Shown piece by piece: positions 44,080 to 52,950 of a stretch of DNA of 55,553 nucleotides (position 1 is the stretch's first letter; every line of letters begins with the position of its first letter). Where the stretch lies: contig JAQXLY010000002.1 of the NCBI GenBank assembly GCA_029012365.1, positions 1 through 55,553 on the forward strand, in the 5' to 3' direction. Below the pieces are notes generated by a model that saw nothing but the letters and a program-made list of their open reading frames with translations, did not search any database and was not told the origin of the DNA. Source of the DNA: Lachnospiraceae bacterium. GTDB lineage: Bacteria; Bacillota; Clostridia; Lachnospirales; Lachnospiraceae. A program made the position numbers and the translations under genes.

Positions 44080-44115
44080 ACTGCTGTATTATAGCTTTCT
44101 TCACAATACAGCAGT
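44080..44115 (-). terminator. Terminator of the ABC exporter operon
   Basis: Minus strand stem ACTGCTGTATT / AATACAGCAGT (11 bp, 14-nt loop) followed by TTTTTTC; it lies 83 bp after the last gene's stop. Confidence 0.85.
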
Positions 44116-44197
44116 CTTTGGTTATGTAATCCATTCAGCTTCTTGCTTATGGATGCCTTCTTTTAGGTCTCTCACATCATTTTCTGATACATTCATC

Positions 44198-45979
44198 CTA
44201 CGCAATATCATCCATTTGTGCAGTATACAAGCGGTAATAATATCCTTTTTTCGCCATCAGTTCCTCATGGCTGCCGCATTCCACAATACCGCCCTGGTCC
44301 ACATACATAATCTTATCGCAGTTTTTAATCGTAGAAAGCCGATGTGCAATGATGAAAGAGGTTCTGCCCTGAAGCATCGCATTTAATCCCTGCTGTAATG
44401 CCTTTTCCGTCTGCACATCAATACTGGAGGTCGCCTCATCAAGCACCAGAATCGCAGGATTTGAAAGTAGGGTTCTTGCAAAGGAAATCAGCTGCTTCTG
44501 TCCCTGCGACAACAGGGAACCTCTTTCCTTTACTTCCGTCTGATAACCGTCCCGGAATCTGGAAATAAAATCATCCGCGCATACGGTCTTACTTGCCTTT
44601 ATAATTTCTTCCGTAGTTGCATCCAATTTACCGTAACGGATATTATCCTCAATGGTTCCGGAAAAGATAAAACTATCCTGTAACATAATGCCCATCTGAG
44701 AGCGAAGGGAATGTAATTTCACCTTTGCAATGTCCTGTCCGTCAATCAGAACACGACCCTTTTCTACATTATAGAATCTGGAAATCAGATTTACAATAGT
44801 GCTCTTTCCCGCACCGGTCGGTCCTACGAGAGCAACACTTTCTCCTGCTTTGACCGTAAAGGAAACATCCTTTAATACATCCTTGCCTTCTTCGTAAGCA
44901 AATGTAACATTTTCAAAAGTAACGTCACCCTTGATATCCGGCATTTCCGTTGCATCTTCTGCATCTTTTACGGTAACCGGCTCATCCAGCGTTTCAAAAA
45001 TTCGCTCCAGATACGCAATGTTATTGATGAAGTTGTTAAAAATATTACCAAGGTTCATAATCGGCTGCCAGAACCGTGACGCATAAGACGTAATCGCTAC
45101 AATAACACCCAGACTTACCTGTCCCTGTCCCATAAAAATCAGGCCTACGATAAATACTGCCGCTCTTACCCAGACAGCTATGTTATCGATTCCAGGCCAT
45201 ACCATGTTACTGTACATTACGGCCTTGAGCCATGTGGTTCGGCAACGCTCACATAATGTTGCAAAGGTCTCTGCATTTTCCTCTTCTCTGGCAAACATCT
45301 GTGTTATTCTGGCACCTACAATATTCTCCTGAAGATATGCATTCAGGTTAGAGCCTTTGTTTGAGACCTGCTGCCATGCCTTTCTTTGTCTGTTCTTAAT
45401 CCAGAACATGAAAAACGCCAATATCGGCACACCGGCCATTACCACAAGGGAAAGCTTTATATCCACGCAAAACATAAAAATGATGATGAACACAAGGTTC
45501 ATGATTTCCAATACAACATTAATCAAACCGTTGGAAAGCATATCGGAAACCGAGTTTACATAATTTACCACACGAATCAATATCTTTCCGTGCGGTCTGT
45601 CATCATAATACTGAAAAGGAAGCTCCTGTAAATGCTTAAATACATCCTTTCGGATATCATAAATAATATCCTGACTCACGTTCACCATGATTCTGGAGCG
45701 AACGGTAGTAAAAATAATACTCATGATAAAGGAAATACATAATAATGCCACCATCGTAAACAGCATGCGGACATCCTTATTCGGAATAGCTTCATCCAAT
45801 GCTTTCTGTGTAATCATTGGACCGAACAAGCCGGTGATACCACCGATGGCACTAAGCACCAGTGCAAAAATCATCTTTCCCAGATACTTCTTAATATAAA
45901 CAGATGCCCTTAAAAGATGGCGGTAGTCAAACGGTGTCTCCAATACTTCGTCTTCTCTGTATGTATTTCTCCTAGCCAT
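44198..45979 (-). CDS. Heterodimeric ABC exporter, subunit with consensus ATPase residues (BmrD/LmrD-like)
   Basis: 593 residues: six membrane helices (about 35-325) and an ATPase domain with Walker A GPTGAGKST, signature LLSQGQKQ (degenerate: LSQGQ instead of LSGGQ), Walker B ILVLDEATSSID with the catalytic Glu, and switch His in IAHRLST. The partner at 45982-47760 has the opposite pattern (consensus signature, altered Walker B and switch), so the two together form one catalytic and one degenerate ATP site, the rule in heterodimeric multidrug exporters. The start is 2 bp after the partner's stop. Confidence 0.93.
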   Translation of the reverse strand: MARRNTYREDEVLETPFDYRHLLRASVYIKKYLGKMIFALVLSAIGGITGLFGPMITQKALDEAIPNKDVRMLFTMVALLCISFIMSIIFTTVRSRIMVNVSQDIIYDIRKDVFKHLQELPFQYYDDRPHGKILIRVVNYVNSVSDMLSNGLINVVLEIMNLVFIIIFMFCVDIKLSLVVMAGVPILAFFMFWIKNRQRKAWQQVSNKGSNLNAYLQENIVGARITQMFAREEENAETFATLCERCRTTWLKAVMYSNMVWPGIDNIAVWVRAAVFIVGLIFMGQGQVSLGVIVAITSYASRFWQPIMNLGNIFNNFINNIAYLERIFETLDEPVTVKDAEDATEMPDIKGDVTFENVTFAYEEGKDVLKDVSFTVKAGESVALVGPTGAGKSTIVNLISRFYNVEKGRVLIDGQDIAKVKLHSLRSQMGIMLQDSFIFSGTIEDNIRYGKLDATTEEIIKASKTVCADDFISRFRDGYQTEVKERGSLLSQGQKQLISFARTLLSNPAILVLDEATSSIDVQTEKALQQGLNAMLQGRTSFIIAHRLSTIKNCDKIMYVDQGGIVECGSHEELMAKKGYYYRLYTAQMDDIA

Positions 45980-45981
45980 GC

Positions 45982-47760
45982 TTATACCTCCTCTCCGGTC
46001 TGTAACTGAACCAGACTATGGTAGTAGCCCTTCTTTGCAACCAATTCCTCATGTGTACCCGATTCGGTAATTCTTCCGTCCCTGATAATCAATATCTTAT
46101 CCGCAAACTTCGTCGTGGACACTCTCTGCGCGATTATTATCTTCGTGCATGGGAAATCCAGCTCATTTAAGCTATGCTGAATCTGCTTTTCCGTCTCCAT
46201 ATCCACAGCCGATGTCGTATCGTCCAGAATCAGAATTGCAGGCTTTACCGCCAGAGCTCTTGCTAAGGATATACGCTGCTTCTGTCCGCCGGACAAGCCT
46301 ACACCTCGCTCACCTACGATGGTATCATATCCCTCCGGCATTTTCGTAATAAACTTTGCCGCCGCCGAATATTTTGCAAACTTCTCTACTTCTTCCTTCG
46401 TAAGACTGCTGTCTCCGTAAGCAATGTTACCGTCTATGGTATCCGAGTATAACAAAACATCCTGCGTTGCCAGACCGATATTCTTTCGAAGCTGTGCCAG
46501 CTTCATATCGTTCACATTAATATCATCCACCAGCACCTCACCCTCCGTAGGCTCATAAAACCTCGGAATAAGCTGAATCAGGGAGGTTTTACCACAGCCG
46601 GTTTCTCCCATAATCGCTATAGTTTCTCCCGGATTTGCCACAAAGGATATATTGTGAAGCACCGGAAGATTTCCGTCTTCATACCGGAAGCTTACGTTTT
46701 TAAATTCCACCTTACCCCTGAAACGTTCCGGTAAATCAACGGCATTTTCCTTGTCAACAATATGAGGCTCGGAATAGTAGATTTCCATAACCTTATCGGA
46801 TGCTGCCGAAAATCTCTGAAATTCATTCATAATATTTCCAAGCATTCGCATCGGATTCTGTACCGCCCAGATTAAACTGGAGAAAGCCACATATTCCCCC
46901 ATGGTAATCCGACCGTTAATAATGAAAAGACCGCCTACTACCAAAAGTACAACAGGCATCAGGTTTGCAAAGGCTTCTATATATGGGAAATAGTTCAGCC
47001 ATGTCATTGCCGTCTTCTTATTGGTTTTTGAATATTCAACGCTGCATGTATCAAACTTTTTTATCTCATAGTCCTCTCTTGCAAATGCCTTTACCACACG
47101 GTTACCGGAGATATTTTCCTGTGCTGCGGTATTCAGATGGGACAGCTTCTCACGAAGTGCCTTATGCCTCGGTGCCACCTTATTTCGGAACAGCACAATA
47201 ATAACCATAATAAACGGTGCGATTGCCAGAATCGATATTGCCAGATGCCAATCCATATAGAAGAAATAAGCAGCCGTAGCAAACAAAAGAGCAAAAGCCT
47301 CTACAATACTCCGGATTACCCATGCTATCATATGGCGTACCGCATCCAGGTCACCGGTTACACGTGTCATCAGGTCACCGGTACGATATGTATTATAAAA
47401 CTGCATATCCTGTCGTTCGATTTTATCAAACAGATGAACTCTGATACGATACAGTACCTTCTGGGACACATGTTCCACATCCATACAAACGAGATATACA
47501 ATCAGGGTTCTCACAAAGGTCAAAACAATCATTGTGATGATTAACTGAAAAAAAAGAGCCCTCTTGTTTACCAGATTTGCCGTAGCTTCTTCACCGGTTA
47601 GAAACAAATCGATAATCTTCTGCGTAAAATACGGAACTGTCAACTGCATAACATTGTATACAAGCGTTCCTAAAATGCCTACGATATAAATGACCCTGTA
47701 GCCCTTCATATTTTCCCATAGCCAGGCCATCTTTGACCGTTTCTTCGCTTCCATTTTCAT
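45982..47760 (-). CDS. Heterodimeric ABC exporter, subunit with degenerate ATPase residues (BmrC/LmrC-like)
   Basis: 592 residues: six membrane helices and an ATPase domain with Walker A GETGCGKTS, a perfect signature GLSGGQKQR, but Walker B ILILDDTTSAVD (Asp instead of the catalytic Glu) and switch loop IIAQRVST (Gln instead of His). These substitutions define the non-catalytic site in exporters such as TM287/288 and BmrCD. It is first in the two-gene operon and likely exports drugs or lipophilic compounds; the true substrate is unknown. Confidence 0.93.
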   Translation of the reverse strand: MKMEAKKRSKMAWLWENMKGYRVIYIVGILGTLVYNVMQLTVPYFTQKIIDLFLTGEEATANLVNKRALFFQLIITMIVLTFVRTLIVYLVCMDVEHVSQKVLYRIRVHLFDKIERQDMQFYNTYRTGDLMTRVTGDLDAVRHMIAWVIRSIVEAFALLFATAAYFFYMDWHLAISILAIAPFIMVIIVLFRNKVAPRHKALREKLSHLNTAAQENISGNRVVKAFAREDYEIKKFDTCSVEYSKTNKKTAMTWLNYFPYIEAFANLMPVVLLVVGGLFIINGRITMGEYVAFSSLIWAVQNPMRMLGNIMNEFQRFSAASDKVMEIYYSEPHIVDKENAVDLPERFRGKVEFKNVSFRYEDGNLPVLHNISFVANPGETIAIMGETGCGKTSLIQLIPRFYEPTEGEVLVDDINVNDMKLAQLRKNIGLATQDVLLYSDTIDGNIAYGDSSLTKEEVEKFAKYSAAAKFITKMPEGYDTIVGERGVGLSGGQKQRISLARALAVKPAILILDDTTSAVDMETEKQIQHSLNELDFPCTKIIIAQRVSTTKFADKILIIRDGRITESGTHEELVAKKGYYHSLVQLQTGEEV

Positions 47761-47849
47761 CCTCCTTTAATTCCTTTGCGGATTCCCGTACCTCTTTTCA
47801 TCAGTGCATTTTCCGGCATTCCGACATGGATTCTGTAAGCACGAATATT

Positions 47850-47877
47850 ATTATACTAAGATAAAAATAAAAATCAA
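47850..47877 (-). promoter_or_regulatory. Promoter of the ABC exporter operon
   Basis: Minus strand TTGATT (47877-47872), 16-bp spacer, TATAAT (47855-47850), 89 bp before the start codon. CATCC/GGATG flank the RBS GGAGG. Confidence 0.7.
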
Positions 47878-48121
47878 TAGCCCGTTGCAATTATGATAAT
47901 ATTTTTAAACATTTATCAAAAAAATCAAGTGAGAGCGCATCCTCGTAAAACGCTTTTTCAAGGCTTTCCAACACACACATTCTCTCCGTCAGCCTGACTA
48001 TGCTGCATCAGGTCTGTTGTCTTCCGGACTGTTATCCACAAATCTTACCTATACTCTTTTGGTGCCCAATCCGACATTATATCTGCACTTATCCGGTGTG
48101 ATTTCTCACACGCAACGACAA
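47878..48121 (-). other. Intergenic block without a secure gene; decayed coding sequence suspected
   Basis: About 240 bp upstream of the exporter promoter. The minus strand has several coding-like but broken stretches (SHRISADIMSDWAPKEYR then stop; DLWITVRKTTDLMQHS; and RLTERMCVLESLEKAFYEDA ending at 47891). Exporters of this kind often have a MarR-type regulator just upstream and the RLTE piece could be a relic of one, but I cannot show it. No repeat or RNA motif was recognised. Confidence 0.35.
47891..47980 (-). CDS. Possible 29-residue open reading frame or gene remnant
   Basis: ATG at 47980 with GGAGAG two bases away, encoding MCVLESLEKAFYEDALSLD and ten more residues, stop at 47891-47893. 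The composition is protein-like (amphipathic helix) and the spacing to the exporter promoter (14 bp) is tight. It may be the 3' end of a lost regulator rather than a functional small gene. Confidence 0.25.
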   Translation of the reverse strand: MCVLESLEKAFYEDALSLDFFDKCLKILS

Positions 48122-48161
48122 AAATCCGGCATTACAGGGCAAACCCTGTAATACCGGATTT
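48122..48161 (-). terminator. Terminator of the GH26-like/U32-like operon
   Basis: Minus strand stem AAATCCGGTATTACAGGG / CCCTGTAATGCCGGATTT, 18 positions with one mismatch and a 4-nt loop, followed by TTTTTG (overlapping the stem end), 17 bp after the stop of the U32-like gene. Confidence 0.9.
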
Positions 48162-48178
48162 AATATAGAAGCAAATGC

Positions 48179-49114
48179 TTACGGCATATTTACCTGAATA
48201 ATCTTTAATTTTTCCATTTTCTCATATAACATGAAACGTACCTTTCCCTGAAATTCCGGTTTAATCATATAATGACAATATGCCTCTATTACGACCAAAA
48301 GATGATCGGTTCGTCCTTCAATCTTAAAGTTTTTAAATCCCATCGGAACATACTTCTCCCAAATATCCTCCGGAGAAACATATGTACAAAAATCTCTGAT
48401 GGTATAGATGTTTTGCACACCTTTACATCCTTTATATTCCCACGGTATCAACGGAATCGCCTGTTCTTTCGGAAGCTTCACACTTTTAGCGATTATCTTC
48501 TGATTTTCCGAAATATTTCTATAGTGCGCGGCTCTTGCCGGACAATTGGGCTGACACAGCGCATTCACCAATATCTCACATCTGCCTTTATCCGTAATCC
48601 TTTCCAGCTCATCAAACCTGTTATTAAAATTATAGTCCAGCACAACCAGAGCGTAGTCCTTACTAAGCTCTGCATTTACGTCGTCTATTCCCCTGATACA
48701 TTTGCAGGTGGAGCTGATAATCTTCATCTTTGGATAATTTTTACGCACATACTCCTCTAAAATCGGAGAAACAAGAATAACGCCATTCATCCCGTTATGT
48801 GCTGCCTGTAAACAATAGTTGCAATACGGATCCTGTAAATCCTTTTCTTCCAGCAACATATTAGTGTATGTATATCTGATTGGAATACCCCACTCATTCA
48901 TCTGATTAATACACATATTAATAAACTTGCTATCACACATATCAGGATGTGAAACTCTTCCACCATTCCACAAGGACGGCGGAAACTCTCCGTAAAAGGA
49001 ACCGAATTTAACCCCTTCCCTGAAATACTCCGGGTGTTCATGATATAAACGGACAAAGGTTACATTAAGAGGGTAATTTCTACGTAATCCCGGTAAATGA
49101 AAATTTACTTCCAT
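48179..49114 (-). CDS. TIM-barrel protein, distant U32-like, cysteine-rich
   Basis: 311 residues from the ATG at 49114, which has GGAGG six bases upstream; upstream ATGs lack an RBS. Cysteine pairs occur in YCNYCLQ, SSTCKCI and ALCQPNCPAR, and GCKGV near the end. The block order NGVILVSP, ISSTC, VVLDYNF, EILVNALCQPNCPAR resembles the U32/UbiV layout (LHASTQ followed by a C-x-x-x-C cluster-binding segment), so an Fe-S-containing barrel is possible. I do not recognise a named family. It is co-oriented with the GH26-like gene (128-bp gap) and shares its terminator. Confidence 0.72.
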   Translation of the reverse strand: MEVNFHLPGLRRNYPLNVTFVRLYHEHPEYFREGVKFGSFYGEFPPSLWNGGRVSHPDMCDSKFINMCINQMNEWGIPIRYTYTNMLLEEKDLQDPYCNYCLQAAHNGMNGVILVSPILEEYVRKNYPKMKIISSTCKCIRGIDDVNAELSKDYALVVLDYNFNNRFDELERITDKGRCEILVNALCQPNCPARAAHYRNISENQKIIAKSVKLPKEQAIPLIPWEYKGCKGVQNIYTIRDFCTYVSPEDIWEKYVPMGFKNFKIEGRTDHLLVVIEAYCHYMIKPEFQGKVRFMLYEKMEKLKIIQVNMP

Positions 49115-49242
49115 CAAAAACCTCCTCATAGCTATGACTTTATAGATTTTCGTAAGCATAGACAACTACATTTTCATCATAGTAATATCATACATCGAAA
49201 TATCTTTGTTGTCAAACTGCCAACAGCCTCTTTCACATATAC

Positions 49243-50682
49243 TTACTTTGCCATCTCTATCGGTTCAAATCTCAGTCTAAGCTTTGGCAATTTGTCAATC
49301 CTTGTGTAATAATTGTATAAGCCATCCTCGGTGGTAATATCGTTTGCACCGCTTGCCGGCGGTGCAAAAATCTTCAGATTTAAGCAGCACGGTCCCTCAA
49401 GAGGTTTTTTATAAAAAGCACTCATCATATCTATCGTCTTTGCTTTTGGAGACTTGTAGAACCATGTACCGTTGATTTCTAACATCAGGTTTAAGTCGTC
49501 CTCAAACACCGCCTCACAAAAATGAGGATTTCCCTCAAAGTAAAGCGGAATCGCAATACCTTCTGCATCTTCCGCACCACCCCAACGGAGAGTAATCGGA
49601 AGATTTACTTCTTCCCCAATAGACATTTCCGGTAGAAAATAATCATCATGTATGATTTCCTTGTAGGTATCCATAAGCGGCTGTGCAATACCAACATCCG
49701 GATTGTTTGGATCCTCGATTTCCAAACCAAGACGTCCTCTGTCACGGAACTGGTACATAGAAAAGCTGGTGAACCAGGTGGCATTGTCCTTTTTCAAACG
49801 GTCACAAAATTCCTTTACCATAGCAGCCTGCTCGTAAGGCCCCGTAACATCACCGTCTGCATTTAACTCACTCATCATCATTGGCTTTTTTACACCACCG
49901 CAAAGCTCCGAAAAGCGTTCATAAGATTTCTTTGTATAATCGTAAATATCGCCGATGTTTCCTCTGTTATGAGAGCTGCCGCCGCGTTCTGCCACATCAT
50001 ACGGCCAGCCCCAGTGAAGAGCAAAATACTTGTCAATCGACCACATATCCGTGCAGCGGACTGCATCTGCAAAATCCTCTTCTTTTTCAATGGTTTCCTT
50101 GCCCGGCTCTATCCCACCGGTGCACAAAATGGTCTGCACATTAGGTGCATACTCCTTGATGATACGATGTGCACGGCAAAAAAATTCGCCTATTTCCTTA
50201 TAGGTGCAACGCTTGTTAAAGCTGAACCAGTCACCGGTGCACTCGTGGTTGATACGAAGCATCATACGGCCAAATGGTCTTAAATCCTTTGCTATGGCAA
50301 TTAAGTGCTCGTCCGAAACATGTGGGTCAATCGTCATGGTGAGCGTTACATCCTGTCCGTGTTTTCGTATCTCCCTCATGTAAATAAACGGCTCTCCCCC
50401 GGTATTACCGCCAAGACCGCCCTTATAGGTAAAATAGTCATCATATGGATAGTCCCATGCAAATGATACGTCGGGTTTCGCATGCACGACACTTGCTCTG
50501 CCGGGCCACCCTTCATCCAACGGATAATAACAATACATTAAAGAGATACTTCTATGTGGCCTTCCCAGAGTATGTAAAATATAATCCTGATTCACATATT
50601 CACCACGTTCGGAACCGTCACCTAAATCTACGGCGCATTTTGCCTTGCCCATGTGAAGGGCGTATAGCTTGTTTTCACTCAT
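49243..50682 (-). CDS. GH26-like TIM-barrel glycoside hydrolase, cytoplasmic
   Basis: 479 residues without signal peptide or membrane segment. The barrel carries LRINHECTGDWFSF with His146-Glu147, matching the acid/base region R-x-x-H-E-x-N-G-x-W of GH26 mannanases, and MMMSELNADGD with Glu272 at the expected nucleophile position. The C-terminal about 130 residues form a beta-sandwich-like domain. Conserved aromatic pockets (YYPLDEGWP, HWGWPYD) suit sugar binding. The substrate is unknown; an intracellular beta-mannan or related oligosaccharide is a guess. It is transcribed from its own promoter at 50743 and followed by the U32-like gene. Confidence 0.72.
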   Translation of the reverse strand: MSENKLYALHMGKAKCAVDLGDGSERGEYVNQDYILHTLGRPHRSISLMYCYYPLDEGWPGRASVVHAKPDVSFAWDYPYDDYFTYKGGLGGNTGGEPFIYMREIRKHGQDVTLTMTIDPHVSDEHLIAIAKDLRPFGRMMLRINHECTGDWFSFNKRCTYKEIGEFFCRAHRIIKEYAPNVQTILCTGGIEPGKETIEKEEDFADAVRCTDMWSIDKYFALHWGWPYDVAERGGSSHNRGNIGDIYDYTKKSYERFSELCGGVKKPMMMSELNADGDVTGPYEQAAMVKEFCDRLKKDNATWFTSFSMYQFRDRGRLGLEIEDPNNPDVGIAQPLMDTYKEIIHDDYFLPEMSIGEEVNLPITLRWGGAEDAEGIAIPLYFEGNPHFCEAVFEDDLNLMLEINGTWFYKSPKAKTIDMMSAFYKKPLEGPCCLNLKIFAPPASGANDITTEDGLYNYYTRIDKLPKLRLRFEPIEMAK

Positions 50683-50742
50683 TTATTTTCCCTCCGTGAA
50701 AGTAATATTTCCTGTGCAGACAATACTTGTACTTATTAAATT

Positions 50743-50771
50743 ATTATACCATTGTATTCCTTTAAGGTCAA
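50743..50771 (-). promoter_or_regulatory. Promoter of the GH26-like operon
   Basis: Minus strand TTGACC (50771-50766), 17-bp spacer, TATAAT (50748-50743), 60 bp before the start codon; it lies between repeat C1 and the gene, so the operon does not depend on the cassette region. Confidence 0.8.
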
Positions 50772-50824
50772 TCAAACGTACTCATAGTAAAAAAGAATTC
50801 CTTTATATGTTCAATAGAAACAGA

Positions 50825-50934
50825 GGGGAGTCGAGTACTAAGTCATTCTCCCAGAAGCCTTGTATTGTGCGGTTTCCAAGGGTTTTGTTTTTGGCGTACC
50901 CAGGTTTTACCCCTGTTTTTTCGTTCAGGCTTCT
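50825..50934 (-). repeat. Direct repeat C1, candidate cassette recombination site
   Basis: This non-coding block begins GGGGAGTCGA and contains AGAAGCCTTGTATT, TGCGGTTT, TTGTTTTTGG and GGTTTTACCCC in the same order and spacing as the block at 52440. Over the 61-bp core 50853-50913, 53 positions are identical to 52468-52528 by hand alignment. C1 also has inverted arms AGAAGCCT (50853-50860) and AGGCTTCT (50927-50934), so one strand can fold. It starts 20 bp after the stop codon of the GNAT gene. Confidence 0.8.
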
Positions 50935-50954
50935 ACAGAAAAATGAAAGGTTAT

Positions 50955-51527
50955 CTACTTTTTCAAATTATCCTTCACAAATGAATACACATTACAGTCA
51001 AACAATTCGCCTTTTACTTCAAACCTTTTTCGTAGCATTCCTTCCTTCACAAAACCTGCTTTTTGCAATGTTCTGTTAGATCCGATATTATCCACATGAG
51101 CAAACGCTTCTATCCTTTCCAAGCCCATCGTTTCTATCCCAAATCTGCACACCGCCTTTAACACGTTTGTATTGATTCCACGGTTCCAATACGTTTTTTT
51201 GATGAAATAACCTACCTCTGCACAAGTATTATGATTAAAAAAATTGAACAACTGTATCTGGCCGATGACATTTCCCTGATATGTCACAACCCACGAATAT
51301 TCCCGTTTGCCCTTAAATCCCTTTACGCGACTTGCTTGTACTCGAATCTCGCCTTCTTCATTCCAATCTTGAGGTCTTCTATAACCACCGAAATATGTAA
51401 AATTCTCTTCATCATAATATATTTCCCAAAACGGTCTGGCGTCTTTTTCCGGTTCATGCTGCCGGAGATAAATATCCTCATCCACCCGAATTGGAATGAA
51501 CTCTTTAAACAAATCACTAAATGCCAT
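50955..51527 (-). CDS. GNAT-family N-acetyltransferase (RimJ/RimL type)
   Basis: 190 residues. The GNAT core is clear: strand YSWVVTYQGNVIGQIQL, EVGYFIKKTYWNRGINTNVLKAV (acetyl-CoA loop, variant of R-G-x-G), HVDNIGSNRTLQKAGF, the last being diagnostic of RimJ/RimL-type enzymes that acetylate N-termini or small molecules. The substrate is unknown. The start is 2 bp after the AraC-type gene's stop, whose tail encodes the GGAGG; both genes sit between repeats C1 and C2. Confidence 0.9.
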   Translation of the reverse strand: MAFSDLFKEFIPIRVDEDIYLRQHEPEKDARPFWEIYYDEENFTYFGGYRRPQDWNEEGEIRVQASRVKGFKGKREYSWVVTYQGNVIGQIQLFNFFNHNTCAEVGYFIKKTYWNRGINTNVLKAVCRFGIETMGLERIEAFAHVDNIGSNRTLQKAGFVKEGMLRKRFEVKGELFDCNVYSFVKDNLKK

Positions 51528-51529
51528 AA

Positions 51530-52399
51530 CTAATCCTCCATTCTTCTAACCGGGACATAAATATCCATCTGCGCTGCTCCAAACTGACAGTCCCAACGCT
51601 CATCATAATATTCAAAATCCAATAACATATCTTCATCAATACAATACTCCGAATTTGGAAACCATACTAAATAAATATAGCGGAATGCCTTCCAAATTTC
51701 TCCGTTGGTATTATTGCCATTCACCGTAAACACCGCATACTTTGCCTTTTGCACCACCTTGCGATACATACCTTCCGGAAGGGGGGTATCTTTGTCCACT
51801 TCCACTCCAGCCATATAGTAAAACAACAATGGTTCAGAACAGAATTCTTCCGAATAATCTTCAAAACCGTACATTGTATGCTTGTTTTTCCTTTCAATGA
51901 CATCGAGATTACTCTTTAGCTCACACCACGTTTCTCCTATGACATTAAAACCATCTTTGGTGTGCTTTCTATATCCAGCAATTACAAATTCTTCTCTTTC
52001 TTCAAAACGTGGTTTTATAGAAAATACACCCTCTACCTCAATGCGTTTCAAATATCCTGTAATGATTTCTTCCACACTACGATATGTTATTTTCGCCTGA
52101 CATTCTCTTGCTACAAGCGGTTGCATTCCGAAAGTATCCTTAAACACTCGGTTAAACGTCTGAATGCCGTTAAAGCCAACACTGTAACAAATATCAGCAA
52201 CCGTCTCTGTTGTCTCACATAGCTTTTTATGTGCCATGGTAAGACGGCGTTTTCGGATATACTCTGTTATACTCAATTCTGTTACTGACGAAAAAATCTT
52301 GTGAAAATGAAAGGAAGAATAACCAAACACCTCTGCCAAACGCTCATAGGTCAGTTCTTCACATATATGCTCGTCAATGTAATATAGTACCTTTTCCAT
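51530..52399 (-). CDS. AraC-family regulator with GyrI-like effector-binding domain
   Basis: About 289 residues from the ATG at 52399; the frame also opens at a TTG at 52411. Neither start has a convincing Shine-Dalgarno sequence, unusual for this genome. Two helix-turn-helix motifs in AraC spacing fill residues 1-100 (LTYERLAEVFGYSSFHFHKIF and VADICYSVGFNGIQTFNRVF, each cited in part), followed by a GyrI-like/BmrR-type ligand-binding domain (about 130-289). Such proteins activate resistance or transport genes after binding lipophilic drugs. The target may be the downstream GNAT gene (inference). Confidence 0.9.
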   Translation of the reverse strand: MEKVLYYIDEHICEELTYERLAEVFGYSSFHFHKIFSSVTELSITEYIRKRRLTMAHKKLCETTETVADICYSVGFNGIQTFNRVFKDTFGMQPLVARECQAKITYRSVEEIITGYLKRIEVEGVFSIKPRFEEREEFVIAGYRKHTKDGFNVIGETWCELKSNLDVIERKNKHTMYGFEDYSEEFCSEPLLFYYMAGVEVDKDTPLPEGMYRKVVQKAKYAVFTVNGNNTNGEIWKAFRYIYLVWFPNSEYCIDEDMLLDFEYYDERWDCQFGAAQMDIYVPVRRMED

Positions 52400-52439
52400 T
52401 TTAACATACAAGCATAACCGCTAACAATCAAAATCCGTC

Positions 52440-52537
52440 GGGGAGTCGATACTTTGGGCAAACACTCAGAAGCCTTGTATTATGCGGTTTGTAGGGATAT
52501 TGTTTTTGGTGTACCCCGGTTTTACCCCAGCTTTTTT
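52440..52537 (-). repeat. Direct repeat C2, candidate cassette recombination site
   Basis: Second copy of the C1 block, same orientation, 1615 bp away; GTACC lies at offset 71 in both copies. It begins 36 bp after the stop codon of doc and ends 40 bp before the AraC-type start. The far inverted arm seen in C1 is not present. Reading the minus strand gives related peptide strings in C1 and C2 (KTGVKPGYAKNK versus KAGVKPGYTKNN), which could alternatively mean that both are copies of a gene end. Confidence 0.8.
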
Positions 52538-52572
52538 CAAACTTTACATTTTTCTCGTTCATTTCCCCGGCT

Positions 52573-52950
52573 TTAATTTTGATGTTCCAATACCCAGTGC
52601 AGCAGTTCTTCATATCCCTGCTTTCCTTCAGCGACATCCAGAATCATCTCATAAAGTTCCTTCTGGGTATATACGAGTTCTATCCCATTCAGTGCCAGCA
52701 GGACCAACATCGCATGAGTTCCGATTCTTTTATTTCCGTCAATCATCGGATGGTTCTTTATCAAGCCGTATCCGAGTCGCACTGCTTTTGCCTGTATTGA
52801 AGGATATAACTCAATTCCTCCGAATGACTGAAACGGCGTCTCCACTGCCGATTCTAATAAATTATAATCTCTTACGCCGTTACTCCCACCGGTTTGTTCT
52901 AGCAGCTGAGTATGAAGCATAAGAATTTGCTTTGTACTCAGTTTTATCAT
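52573..52950 (-). CDS. doc: Doc-type Fic-domain toxin
   Basis: 125 residues. The Fic/Doc motif is HPMIDGNKRIG (67-77), close to the Doc consensus H-x-F-x-D/E-A/G-N-K-R with Met for Phe. Doc phosphorylates and inactivates elongation factor Tu, arresting translation. The start overlaps the antitoxin stop by 4 bp (ATGA). Repeat C2 follows 36 bp downstream. Confidence 0.92.
   Translation of the reverse strand: MIKLSTKQILMLHTQLLEQTGGSNGVRDYNLLESAVETPFQSFGGIELYPSIQAKAVRLGYGLIKNHPMIDGNKRIGTHAMLVLLALNGIELVYTQKELYEMILDVAEGKQGYEELLHWVLEHQN

Noticed and set aside
52428..52637. Minus-strand frame of 69 codons running through repeat C2.
   Set aside because: It begins inside doc in another frame and runs through the repeat; it has no RBS. 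It is useful only as a sign that C1 and C2 translate to similar strings.
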